The notes under the pieces were generated by a model. That model ran no database searches. It was not told the DNA's origin and saw only the letters and a list, made by a program, of their open reading frames with translations. Positions 16,423 through 24,719 of a stretch of 41,587 nucleotides of DNA are shown here, one piece after another. The DNA is from HyVt-337 sp964428895. Lineage in GTDB: Bacteria; Planctomycetota; Phycisphaerae; SM23-33. The stretch spans positions 1 to 41,587 of the forward strand of contig CAYRZU010000023.1 of assembly GCA_964428895.1 (NCBI GenBank), given 5' to 3'. Every line of letters starts with the position of its first letter. The stretch's first letter is position 1. The position numbers and the translations under genes were made by a program.

Positions 16423-18513
16423 TTACAGCCGGTGGGCGGTGCGGTCGATGATCTCCTGCTGATACTCCGGCAGCAGCGCCACGAACCGGTCGCAGAAGCC
16501 CCACACGCGGACCACCAAGTCGCGGTGAGCGTCGGGGTCGGCCTGGGCAGCCCGGAGCATCTCGGGATTGACGCAGTTGATCTGCAACTGCGGGCCGCCC
16601 ATCGCCAGGAACGTCTTGACCAGGGCCATGAACTTCTCCAGGCCTTCGTCGCCCGCCATCGCGACCGGGTCGAAGGTCATGGTCAGCGAGAAGTTCCACT
16701 GACACAGCGACGTATCCAGCTTGGTCGCCGACTTCATGACGGCGGTCGGGCCCTTGGATTCCGTACCGATCGCCGGGGCCATGGTCGGAGAGAGGCGCTC
16801 GCCTTCGTTTCGGCCGTCCGGCGTGGCGGGCAAGCCCTGACCATGCATCACATGATGGGCCTGGTGCACACCGGCCAGGAACCGTGAGCCGTCCGGCAGG
16901 CGATGGCGGTTGACCTCACGGCAGCCGAAGGCGACCAGCTCGCGGCCGATCAGATCGACGGCATCGTTGTCGTTGCCCCACTTGGGGGCCGCCCGCAAGT
17001 GTTGCTGCAGGCTCTGGGCTCCTTCGAAGTTCGCCTCGCAAGCGGCGCGCACCTGGGCGACGGTGGCCAGTCCCTTCTCGTAGACCACGTCATGAATTGC
17101 AGCCAGCGAGTTGATGGTGCAGACCGGCTCGCCCAGGAAGACGCCCTTGTCTCGGTAGCGGAGTCCGCCGTCGGAGGCGTCCAGGCCGGTCTCAATGCAG
17201 TCGTCCATCGCCACCGACAGCAACGGGCAAGGCCCGCCGGGCAGATCGAGATTGCTGATGAAGTCGCTGAGACGTTTGGCGATCGCGTCGGCCAGGCCTT
17301 GCTTGAAATGCGCAAAGAAGGCGTCCCACGAGCCCGGCTCGCCCGTCGATTCCATCGCCGCCAGTAGCGTCTGGGCCATCGGAATGTTGCCGGCCGTGTA
17401 GAAGTCGCTCTTGCCGAAGATGGTCACATCCTGACAGGCGTCGACGGCGTAATCCCGAGCGTCTTCGGCGGGGAAGCCCATCTTCTCCATGGCGGGGACG
17501 AAAGTGTCGTCGTTGTAGACCGAAATCTGCGACAGCCCCTCCCGCCACAGCTCGCACACGGTGCGGACCAATTCCGGCGGGCTGTCCTTGTGCAGGCGGA
17601 CGGCCGGCTGAGGGTCGGGCAGCTTCAGCCGACGCACCGAGTCCAACACCGCCCAAGTCACCGTGTTCGTGCCGTCGGCGCCGTCGGGCTTGAGGCCGCT
17701 CAACATCAGCGTGTTGTTGACGAGCGAATGCTCCTTCCAGAGATCGTCCTGATCGTTGCACTTGATCACGAAACAGTCGAGCAACTCTCGCGCCCGATGG
17801 TGCTCGCGCGAATCCGTGGGCCAGTACGGCTCGATCACCTGATCGAACCGGCCCAGTGTCACCAGGCACCCCACCTCCAGCGTGGTCAGCTGCCAGATCC
17901 ACCAATACAGCTGGAGCGCGTCGTGGAGGTGTCGGGGGCGTTCCGTCGCAACGTGCCCGCACACGTCGGCGATGGCCAGCAGGTCCTTTCGCCGTTGCCC
18001 ATCGGCGGTCTCGGCCATCTCCGAGGCCAGGTCCGCGTATCGGCGGCTGAGAAAGCCTACCGTTTCGCACGCCACCACGAAGCTGCGCAGCGCATTCTGC
18101 TTGGCCGGGTCGGTCTCGGCAGCCAGGCGGTCGCGAGACATCTGCGCCAGCCCACCCAGGCCGTGCGCGAAGACCTTGGGATAGCCGGGCACGTTATGGG
18201 TCGAGGCACGGAAATGATATCGAGTCCCTTCTTCCTCGGTGAGGTACTGCGGCAGCACCGGCCAGGTGTTCTCGGCCGGAACCGGCTTGGCGATGGTCCG
18301 CATGCCGACGATCACCTCATCCGGCTCGATGGCAATTGGCATCTGCTCGCACAACATCCGCAGGGCCTCGGCCCGGCGCTCCGCCACGGACAGCGAGGAA
18401 TCCGGAACGGACCACTCCTCCGGCGGCTCGATCCGATGGCGAAGATGCTCGCCGTTGACCATCCGCTCGCGAAGCCGCTGCACGCGTACGCTCAGTTCCG
18501 TTGCGTCAATCAT
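16423..18513 (-). CDS. glycyl radical enzyme (pyruvate formate-lyase family)
   Basis: A 696-residue glycyl radical enzyme, somewhat shorter than the usual 750-850. The C-terminal radical loop is VVRVWGFCDRFVALL, with the radical Gly at G672. The active-site cysteine is C360 in AVDACQDVTIFG, where most dehydratase and lyase members have a Cys-x-Glu pattern; here it is Cys-Gln-Asp. Such enzymes act on diols, choline, aryl-alkyl compounds or 2-keto acids under anoxic conditions. The subfamily cannot be set from these motifs, so I avoid a specific name. ATG 18513 has AGGA upstream. No radical-SAM activating enzyme is present in the window. It appears to lead a two-gene unit with the URO-D-like gene downstream. 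Confidence 0.85.
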   Translation of the reverse strand: MIDATELSVRVQRLRERMVNGEHLRHRIEPPEEWSVPDSSLSVAERRAEALRMLCEQMPIAIEPDEVIVGMRTIAKPVPAENTWPVLPQYLTEEEGTRYHFRASTHNVPGYPKVFAHGLGGLAQMSRDRLAAETDPAKQNALRSFVVACETVGFLSRRYADLASEMAETADGQRRKDLLAIADVCGHVATERPRHLHDALQLYWWIWQLTTLEVGCLVTLGRFDQVIEPYWPTDSREHHRARELLDCFVIKCNDQDDLWKEHSLVNNTLMLSGLKPDGADGTNTVTWAVLDSVRRLKLPDPQPAVRLHKDSPPELVRTVCELWREGLSQISVYNDDTFVPAMEKMGFPAEDARDYAVDACQDVTIFGKSDFYTAGNIPMAQTLLAAMESTGEPGSWDAFFAHFKQGLADAIAKRLSDFISNLDLPGGPCPLLSVAMDDCIETGLDASDGGLRYRDKGVFLGEPVCTINSLAAIHDVVYEKGLATVAQVRAACEANFEGAQSLQQHLRAAPKWGNDNDAVDLIGRELVAFGCREVNRHRLPDGSRFLAGVHQAHHVMHGQGLPATPDGRNEGERLSPTMAPAIGTESKGPTAVMKSATKLDTSLCQWNFSLTMTFDPVAMAGDEGLEKFMALVKTFLAMGGPQLQINCVNPEMLRAAQADPDAHRDLVVRVWGFCDRFVALLPEYQQEIIDRTAHRL

Positions 18514-18659
18514 GGGGTGTCCTGTCTATCGGAAACGTACCAGCTGCAGACCTCCGACCCATCATTCTATCGGCCTGGTCTCATTTCGAACAGATCAAAC
18601 AGATCGACCGAGAGGCCAACGCAAGAAACGTCGAAAAAAGGCCCATTTTCGTGCCCTTC

Positions 18660-18688
18660 TTGAAATATCCGGGTCGGCATGGCATTAT
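18660..18688 (+). promoter_or_regulatory. candidate promoter for the ABC exporter unit
   Basis: TTGAAA (18660-18665), 17 bases, then CATTAT (18683-18688). It lies in the 260-base divergent gap, about 85 bases upstream of the ABC start. Confidence 0.45.
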
Positions 18689-18773
18689 ATGTAGTTTAGT
18701 GGTGTGGCCGTTCGGACGGAGGGTACCCCAGGCGCCGCCGCATCCGAACTGTTGCCTCTTACCGTGGTGCCCC

Positions 18774-21071
18774 ATGGATCAGAACACGCAACCCGATCCG
18801 CTGGCCTCTCTGCCGAAGGATTTGATCGAACACCTGGACGCCGCCGGCATGGCCGACGAAGTCATCGCCGCAGCCACCCACGACCTCGACGAGCACGGCA
18901 AGTACACTGACGGCCATCTGGTGCTGACCGACCGGCAGCTTGGCGCGTTCGTCCAAGCGGACGGACACTGGCACGGCCATTGGCTGGAGCTGGAGGGGCT
19001 GTCCGAGGCCGTTCTCGTTGAAGGCCTCGGTATGAACGTGCTTCAGCTTGTCGCCGACGGGCAACTGGTGGCCGAGTTCCGCTTCACGCTCCAACACAGC
19101 CGAGATCTCGGCCGCTTCCACCGCCAAGTGGAACGGCAGGTCCTTGGCGAAAGCCAGGACACCGAAGACGACCTCCGCCCCCGCCATGGCGACGAACAGC
19201 GTGGCCGTTGCCCCAAGTGCGACCGCCCGGTCCCCTCCTGGTCCGAGGTGTGTCGGGCCTGCATGAGCCGCCGGAAGATCCTCTGGCGGTTGATCGACTT
19301 CGTGAAGCCCTACAAGGGCCGCGCTATCGCCTCCTTCTTCCTGGCGTTGGTGATGACGGGGCTGGCGCTGCTCAATCCGCTGCTGTCAAAGCGACTGATT
19401 GACGAAGGCCTGGGCGCCGGGCCGAGCAAGTCGGCCAGTTGGGGAATTGTTGTCAGCACGGTGGCCATGATGCTGTCCCTGCTGGCGGCGCGAGCCATCG
19501 GCCAGTGGGGCCAAGTGCGCCTCTCCGGTGACGTTGCTCGCAGAGTGGCCCGGGCCATTCGACATGCTGTCTACTCCCACATGCATCGGCTGAGCCTGGA
19601 TTTCTTCGCCAAGCGCCAAACCGGCGCCTTGGTCACCCGTGTCACCAATGATACCGAGCGCCTGTGGAGCTTCACCGCGTCCATCGCCATCGAAATGGTC
19701 CTGTCGATCCTGACCATCATCGGGGTGGGCATCTTCCTGTTCGCGATGAACTGGCGGCTGGCGCTATTCGCCCTGATGCCGGTCCCGCTGATGCTGTTCC
19801 TGACGGTCTTCTTCCACAAACGTCTGCGCCGCAGCTTCCGCCAACAGTGGCACCGCTGGTCTCAGATGACGGGCGTCGTGGCCGACGCCCTGCCCGGCAT
19901 GCGGGTCATCAAAGCTTTCAGTCAGCAACAGCGCGAGGTGGATCGGTTCGACGACAAGTCCACCGCCCTGTTCAATGAGGAAGCCAACTACATCAAGGGC
20001 GCCAAGTCGAAGTTCGGCCCGACCATGATGTTCGCCACGTCCCTTGGCAGCCTGATCATTTGGGTCGTTGGCGGCTGGATCATTTGCAGCGAGTACGATG
20101 CGGTCCAAGCCAATCCGGACGCCGCCACGATGACCCTGGGAACGCTGACGGCCTTCCAATTCTTCATGGGCATGTTCCTGCGGCCCGTGCACCAACTGGC
20201 CCATATGGACGAACAGCTCAACCGCGCCGCCACCAGCGCCCAGCGGATCTTCGAAATCCTCGACACCGAGCCTCGCATCTACACCAAAGCCGACGCCCAC
20301 ACCTCCGAAACGATCGAAGGCCGGATCGAGCTTCGCAACGTCAGCTTCAGCTACGACGGCGTCAATAAGGTCCTCAAGAACATCGACCTAAGAATCGAGC
20401 CGGGCGAAATGATCGGCCTGGTCGGGCCCTCCGGAGCCGGCAAGACCACCATGGTCAACCTGATCTGCCGGTTCTACGACGTAATCGAAGGGCAAATCCT
20501 GATCGACGGCGTCGATATCCGAGACTACGACATCACCGAGTTGCGACACAAGATCGGCATGGTCCTGCAGGAGCCCTTCCTGTTCCACGGGCCGATCTGG
20601 GAAAACATCGCCTACGGCATGCCCGAGGCCTCGGTGGAACAGGTCATCGGCGCCGCTCGCGCCGCCAACGCCAACAACTTTATCGTCAACTTCCCCGACG
20701 GCTACGACACCATGGTCGGCGAACGCGGGCAGACCCTCTCCGGCGGCGAACGCCAACGGATCAGCATCAGCCGGGCCATTCTGCACAACCCGTCCCTGCT
20801 GATCCTGGATGAGGCCACCAGTTCCGTCGACACTGAAACCGAAGAGACGATCCAGAAGGCCCTGGACGGCCTGACCGCCAACCGGACCACCATCGCCATC
20901 GCCCACCGCCTGTCGACTTTGCGAAAGGCAGATCGACTGGTCGTCATCGACAAGGGCCTGATGGTTGAACAAGGCACGCACGACGAGTTGACCAAGAAGG
21001 ATGGCGGCCTGTACGCGCGACTGCTCCAGAAGCAACAGGAAATGCAGTCCTACATCGCCCTCCAGACGTGA
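18774..21071 (+). CDS. ABC exporter (fused membrane and ATPase domains) with N-terminal zinc ribbon
   Basis: A 765-residue half-transporter of the MsbA/ABCB type that should work as a homodimer. Residues 1-140 form an extra cytoplasmic domain, followed by a zinc ribbon with C146, C149, C160 and C163 (CPKC...CRAC). Six transmembrane helices occupy about 170-480, and the ATPase domain about 515-750. Walker A is GPSGAGKTT, Q-loop VLQEPFLF, signature LSGGERQRISIS, Walker B LLILDEATSSVD and H-loop IAHRLST, all intact. The downstream gene overlaps its stop by one base and encodes a DUF1854 protein. This ABC-DUF1854 pair is known in other bacteria, where annotation links it to cyanophycin metabolism. 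The substrate here is unknown. The adjacent ceramidase-like gene could hint at a lipid, but this is speculation. Confidence 0.9.
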   Translation: MDQNTQPDPLASLPKDLIEHLDAAGMADEVIAAATHDLDEHGKYTDGHLVLTDRQLGAFVQADGHWHGHWLELEGLSEAVLVEGLGMNVLQLVADGQLVAEFRFTLQHSRDLGRFHRQVERQVLGESQDTEDDLRPRHGDEQRGRCPKCDRPVPSWSEVCRACMSRRKILWRLIDFVKPYKGRAIASFFLALVMTGLALLNPLLSKRLIDEGLGAGPSKSASWGIVVSTVAMMLSLLAARAIGQWGQVRLSGDVARRVARAIRHAVYSHMHRLSLDFFAKRQTGALVTRVTNDTERLWSFTASIAIEMVLSILTIIGVGIFLFAMNWRLALFALMPVPLMLFLTVFFHKRLRRSFRQQWHRWSQMTGVVADALPGMRVIKAFSQQQREVDRFDDKSTALFNEEANYIKGAKSKFGPTMMFATSLGSLIIWVVGGWIICSEYDAVQANPDAATMTLGTLTAFQFFMGMFLRPVHQLAHMDEQLNRAATSAQRIFEILDTEPRIYTKADAHTSETIEGRIELRNVSFSYDGVNKVLKNIDLRIEPGEMIGLVGPSGAGKTTMVNLICRFYDVIEGQILIDGVDIRDYDITELRHKIGMVLQEPFLFHGPIWENIAYGMPEASVEQVIGAARAANANNFIVNFPDGYDTMVGERGQTLSGGERQRISISRAILHNPSLLILDEATSSVDTETEETIQKALDGLTANRTTIAIAHRLSTLRKADRLVVIDKGLMVEQGTHDELTKKDGGLYARLLQKQQEMQSYIALQT

Positions 21072-21610
21072 TGACCGAGCCCACACCTATGTCCAACGCC
21101 GACAACACGAAACGCAACGCTGCCGACGTGGTTCTGGACGCCTTCCGCGTCCGCAAGCTCGAACGCAACGGCAAGGGCCAACTCGTCGCCCACGTGGAGG
21201 GACGCGACGAGCCCCTCGCCAACGTCCGCATCCGACGCTACTTCCCATGGTCGCAGCCGGAGCATTACTTCGCGATCTGCGACGCCGACGGCAAAGAGCT
21301 CGCGATGCTCCACACGCTCCACGAACTTGACCCCGGCAGCCGCGAAGTCGCCGAAGCCGAACTCACCGAGAAAGTCTTCAACCCCAAGATCACGCGCGTG
21401 CTCAGCCACAAACGCGAATTCGGCCTGACCACCGTGACGGCCGAGACCGACCGCGGCGAAGTGACCTTCGAGTTCAACAGCCGCGAGGACGTGCGGATCC
21501 TCTCGCCCACCCGAGGCCTATTCCGCGACGTCAACGGCAACACGCTGGAGGTCGAAGACCTCTCCGCCCTCGACGCCATCAGTCAACGCTTCCTGCGGCG
21601 TTACTTCTAG
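21071..21610 (+). CDS. DUF1854 domain protein, ABC exporter partner
   Basis: A 179-residue soluble protein. The C-terminal two thirds match DUF1854 as I know it: a strand-rich region with ICDADGKELAML, NPKITRVLS, TVTAETDRGEVTFEF, SREDVRIL and LEVEDLSALDAISQRFL. The family has no proven biochemical role; in databases it is tied to ABC exporters near cyanophycin genes. ATG 21071 overlaps the ABC stop (TGATG), showing translational coupling; GTG 21068 is an alternative start. I infer an accessory or regulatory subunit of that transporter. No cyanophycin synthetase or cyanophycinase is in this window. Confidence 0.8.
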   Translation: MTEPTPMSNADNTKRNAADVVLDAFRVRKLERNGKGQLVAHVEGRDEPLANVRIRRYFPWSQPEHYFAICDADGKELAMLHTLHELDPGSREVAEAELTEKVFNPKITRVLSHKREFGLTTVTAETDRGEVTFEFNSREDVRILSPTRGLFRDVNGNTLEVEDLSALDAISQRFLRRYF

Positions 21611-21627
21611 CGTCGAAGATCCCCGCC

Positions 21628-22308
21628 ATGAGCAGCAATCGTATCGCCGGACCTATCTACCTCGAGACCGATCTGGCCCGGACCATCGTTGAGCCCCTCA
21701 ACGCCGTCACGGCCGCCCTGTTCCTTATCGTGGCCGCGATGTGGCTGGTCAAGCTTCGCAGCCGATGGCGCCAACGCCCCTTCCTGCTGGTCTGTGTGGC
21801 GTTGCTGACGGTCGGCGGCGTCGGGGGGACGATCTATCACGCCTTCCGTGGAAACGCGGTGTGGCTATTCCTCGACTGGGTCCCCATCGCCATTTTGGGC
21901 GTGGCCGGATCCGTGTACCTGTTCGCCAAGCTGCTCAAGCAGTGGGGGTACGCCCTGCTGGTCGTTCCCGGATACGTGGCCTTTCAGTTCGGCAACTTCA
22001 ACGTCTTCTTCCAACGTAGCCGCCACGTCGCCATCGCCATTAGCTACACCACGCTCGCCCTGCTGCCGCTCATCCCGGCCGTGATTATCCTCATCAAGAC
22101 GCGGTTTCGAAACGGCTGGTGCCCCCTGGCGGCCCTGGCCTGTTTCGGCGTGGCCCTGTTCTGCCGACAGTATGATGCGAATTGGCCCGATCTCTTCCCC
22201 CGTGGCATTCATTTCCTCTGGCACGTCTTCGGGGCCGTGGCTACCTACCTGATCTTCGTCTACTTCGACCGCCTGCCTGATGTGCTCGCCGAGAGGTCCG
22301 ATCTCTAG
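21628..22308 (+). CDS. ceramidase-like (CREST superfamily) membrane protein
   Basis: A 226-residue protein with about seven hydrophobic helices. It has the pattern of alkaline ceramidase and other CREST membrane hydrolases: an N-terminal ETD...EPLNAVTAALFL segment, GGTIYHAF (H71), LFLDWVP (D83) and a late HFLWHVFGA (H195, H199). Three histidines and an aspartate at these places would form the zinc site. The serine usually found in the GSxxFH position is Gly/Thr here. These enzymes hydrolyse amide bonds in lipids. It follows the DUF1854 gene by 17 bases and may be in the same unit. Its stop shares the palindrome CTAG (22305-22308) with the stop of the convergent gene. A different CREST activity is possible. 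Confidence 0.6.
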   Translation: MSSNRIAGPIYLETDLARTIVEPLNAVTAALFLIVAAMWLVKLRSRWRQRPFLLVCVALLTVGGVGGTIYHAFRGNAVWLFLDWVPIAILGVAGSVYLFAKLLKQWGYALLVVPGYVAFQFGNFNVFFQRSRHVAIAISYTTLALLPLIPAVIILIKTRFRNGWCPLAALACFGVALFCRQYDANWPDLFPRGIHFLWHVFGAVATYLIFVYFDRLPDVLAERSDL

Positions 22309-23549
22309 GCGTATCGACGCGAGACGTCCTGGACCATGTCGGTCCATTCCTCGTACCGGAACGGTTCGTTTCGACTGGTCAGGGTTGAGTTGAGCACGAA
22401 CTCCACCGTGCAGTCGTTCCGCTTGGCGGCGTCCAGAATGGCGATGATCTCGTCCCGGGCGACATTGATGTCCCAGACATCATTGGCCAGGTACGCCGGA
22501 TTCGGCTTGGCCGAGTAGATGACGTCGCTACCGACGGCCTCGGCGCCGGCAGCCCAGTCCACGAACGGGCTCATCGAGACCCGTCGCACCCGCGGCAGCT
22601 TGCGGATGATGTCCACCTTCCGGTGCAGCGGCTCGCAGCAGCCGTAGCAGTTTAGGCCGAACAGGTCGAGGAACCTCGCCTCGTACTGGATGGCGAACTC
22701 CTCGTGCATGGCGGGCGAGACCTCCGAGAAGACCTGCGTTGTCGCACAGCCCCAGACGTCTCTCAGCCGAACGTGCTCGCCGTCGAAACCGGGGGACGGC
22801 AGCTCGTCGGTGGCGCCCATCCCGCCTGAGCCCACACTGTCCGCCCCGTTGTTGAGGCTGAGCCCGCCCAAGACCTCCAGCTGCCGAGCGGCGTCAATGT
22901 CGCTTGCGGTCATCAGCTCCAGAAACCGGTGCAACCATTTCGGCCGATCCATCATGTCGCAGAAGGTCTGCTCGATCCCACGCCATTGGATGAACGTATC
23001 CAGCATGGCCGAGCCCATCCCCCGCCGTCCGGTCAGCCGAACGTCAAGAATATCGCCGAACAAGTCCTGCATCTGGGCCAACCGCTCCTGCGATGCGTCC
23101 TGATCGGTCGTCACGGTCCGGTTGTGGATGATGTCCTCGGGCACGGCGTCATCGGGGATGGCCTTGTCGAAGCCGGCCGCCGTCCGCTTCCCGTCCACCT
23201 GCACACAGCCGTAGTTCCAACTCAACCCGCAACCGGGATCGTTGATCCGCAATCCCACCGGGTACTCGGCCGTGTGAGGCCAATCGTCCCGCAGGTGCTC
23301 TGCCCGGTACAAACGCGCCCGCAAATGCCACTCCACGTTCCGGCAGGCGGGGCTTTCACAACACAACGCGCTTTGGGGAAGGAACTCCTCCCACACATCC
23401 TCCAGGTAGACCAGCACCATGGGCTTGCCCGCCCGAAGGCTGTTGTGGCGACGCCACTCAGCCAGCTTGACCTGTTGAATCGGATCGGCCGCGACGTCGG
23501 CCACGCGCTTGGCGAGATCTCGAAGTATCTGACGGTCTGTGTCGGACAT
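22305..23549 (-). CDS. URO-D/methyltransferase-like protein, NCYGCCEPLH subtype, copy B
   Basis: A 414-residue paralogue of the protein at 15115-16371. Both begin with a helical DRQILRDLAKRVADVAADP-type segment, continue with VLVYLEDVWEEF, and share the cysteine-rich strand end LFGLNCYGCCEPLHRK and the RRVSMSPFVDWAAG block. Assignment to the URO-D superfamily is by fold pattern and moderate. A corrinoid or thiol methyl-transfer role is inferred from its place as the last gene of a cluster with MttB and two further URO-D homologues. ATG 23549 aligns with copy A; ATG 23558 is also in frame. A TATAAT (23567-23562 on the minus strand) lies just upstream, so an internal promoter giving a nearly leaderless mRNA is possible. 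Confidence 0.65.
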   Translation of the reverse strand: MSDTDRQILRDLAKRVADVAADPIQQVKLAEWRRHNSLRAGKPMVLVYLEDVWEEFLPQSALCCESPACRNVEWHLRARLYRAEHLRDDWPHTAEYPVGLRINDPGCGLSWNYGCVQVDGKRTAAGFDKAIPDDAVPEDIIHNRTVTTDQDASQERLAQMQDLFGDILDVRLTGRRGMGSAMLDTFIQWRGIEQTFCDMMDRPKWLHRFLELMTASDIDAARQLEVLGGLSLNNGADSVGSGGMGATDELPSPGFDGEHVRLRDVWGCATTQVFSEVSPAMHEEFAIQYEARFLDLFGLNCYGCCEPLHRKVDIIRKLPRVRRVSMSPFVDWAAGAEAVGSDVIYSAKPNPAYLANDVWDINVARDEIIAILDAAKRNDCTVEFVLNSTLTSRNEPFRYEEWTDMVQDVSRRYA

Positions 23550-23561
23550 GGTAATCATGCC

Positions 23562-23567
23562 ATTATA
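23562..23567 (-). promoter_or_regulatory. candidate internal -10 element (TATAAT)
   Basis: A perfect TATAAT on the minus strand ends four bases before ATG 23558 and 13 before ATG 23549. No convincing -35 is visible at 16-18 bases. If used, the transcript would be leaderless or nearly so. Confidence 0.25.
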
Positions 23568-23602
23568 GGCCCCCTATCTTGCCCCGGCCGTCGCGGCGAC
23601 GC

Positions 23603-24700
23603 CTAGATCTCCCGCAAGCACCTATCGAAATCAGCGATCAGGTCATCGCTGTCTTCCAGCCCTACCGACACGCGCGCATAGGACCCGGCAATGCCCAGTG
23701 GCTCCCAGGCGCGGGTGATCGTGACCAAGGTGTGAACGTCGCCCAAGCTGGGCGCCCGCTTCGCTACGCGCAGTCGATCGGCGAAGGCTTCCGTGGCGGC
23801 TTGATCCGCATCGATGTCCACCCCCACCATCCCGCCGAAGCCCGATAGCTGCCGAAGGGCCCGCTCGTGCTCACCGTTACCGACCAGGCCCGGATAGCGA
23901 ACGCCCGCCACCCTCGGGTGCGACTCGAAGAACGCCGCCAGCTTCATCGCGTTGGCGGCGTGAGCGTCCATGCGAAGCGGCAACGTTTTGAGGCCCCGCA
24001 AGATCAACGCCGCGTTGAACGGGCTCAACGATCCACCGTGCAGCGTCATTAGGTCCCACGTGCGTTCGGCCAACGTCTCGTCCCTGAAGACGATCGCCCC
24101 GCCCAGGGCGTCCCCGTGGCCGCACAGGTACTTGCTGGCGCTGTGGATCACCACGTCCGCTCCGCGTTCCAGAGGTCGGCAGAAATAAGGCGTCGCGAAG
24201 GTGTTGTCGATCACGAATGTCGCGCCGGCCGCGTGGGCCCGCTCGGCGACCGCGGCGATATCGATCACCTCGATGTTCGGATTGCTGATGGTCTCCCCGT
24301 AGACAACGCCCGCCCCGTCGGCCAGTGCGTCGTCCAGGGCGCCCAGGTCACGTAGGTCGACGGCCTCGGTCTCAACGCCGAATCGCTCAAGGACGGTCCC
24401 CAGTAGCGCCAGCGTGCTGGCGTAGATCGTTTGGTGGCGGATCAGGCGGCCCCCGGTGTGCAGCAACGTCATCAACGTCTGCGTAATTGCCGCCATACCG
24501 GTGGCCGACAGCACCGTTGCGGCGCCACCCTCCAGGTCGGTCAACGCATCGGCCAACACGTCTAGCGTGGGGTTGCGGTCGCGCGTGTATTCGCCGTCGT
24601 TGACGGCGCCCATATAGATCGGCACGGCCGACAGCCCCGGCACGTTGGCCAGGTGGGTGACCCGAGTCGAGAAGCCGAGCGGATTATCCTGCGACGTCAT
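23603..24700 (-). CDS. cystathionine gamma-synthase/lyase-like PLP enzyme
   Basis: A 365-residue PLP enzyme of the Cys/Met metabolism family. The PLP lysine is K190 in SASKYLCGHGD. The conserved D165 sits in VIDNTFATPYF, and the phosphate-binding Y38 and R40 in EYTRDRNPT. The family contains cystathionine gamma-synthase, cystathionine gamma-lyase, methionine gamma-lyase and O-acetylhomoserine sulfhydrylase, which motif reading cannot separate. ATG 24700 has AGGAG five bases upstream. It lies 19 bases after the MttB-like gene, so a link to methyl or sulfur transfer is plausible, for example supplying or consuming homocysteine or a thiol acceptor. That link is inference. Confidence 0.87.
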   Translation of the reverse strand: MTSQDNPLGFSTRVTHLANVPGLSAVPIYMGAVNDGEYTRDRNPTLDVLADALTDLEGGAATVLSATGMAAITQTLMTLLHTGGRLIRHQTIYASTLALLGTVLERFGVETEAVDLRDLGALDDALADGAGVVYGETISNPNIEVIDIAAVAERAHAAGATFVIDNTFATPYFCRPLERGADVVIHSASKYLCGHGDALGGAIVFRDETLAERTWDLMTLHGGSLSPFNAALILRGLKTLPLRMDAHAANAMKLAAFFESHPRVAGVRYPGLVGNGEHERALRQLSGFGGMVGVDIDADQAATEAFADRLRVAKRAPSLGDVHTLVTITRAWEPLGIAGSYARVSVGLEDSDDLIADFDRCLREI

Positions 24701-24719
24701 CACGTCTCCTGATCTGCAT

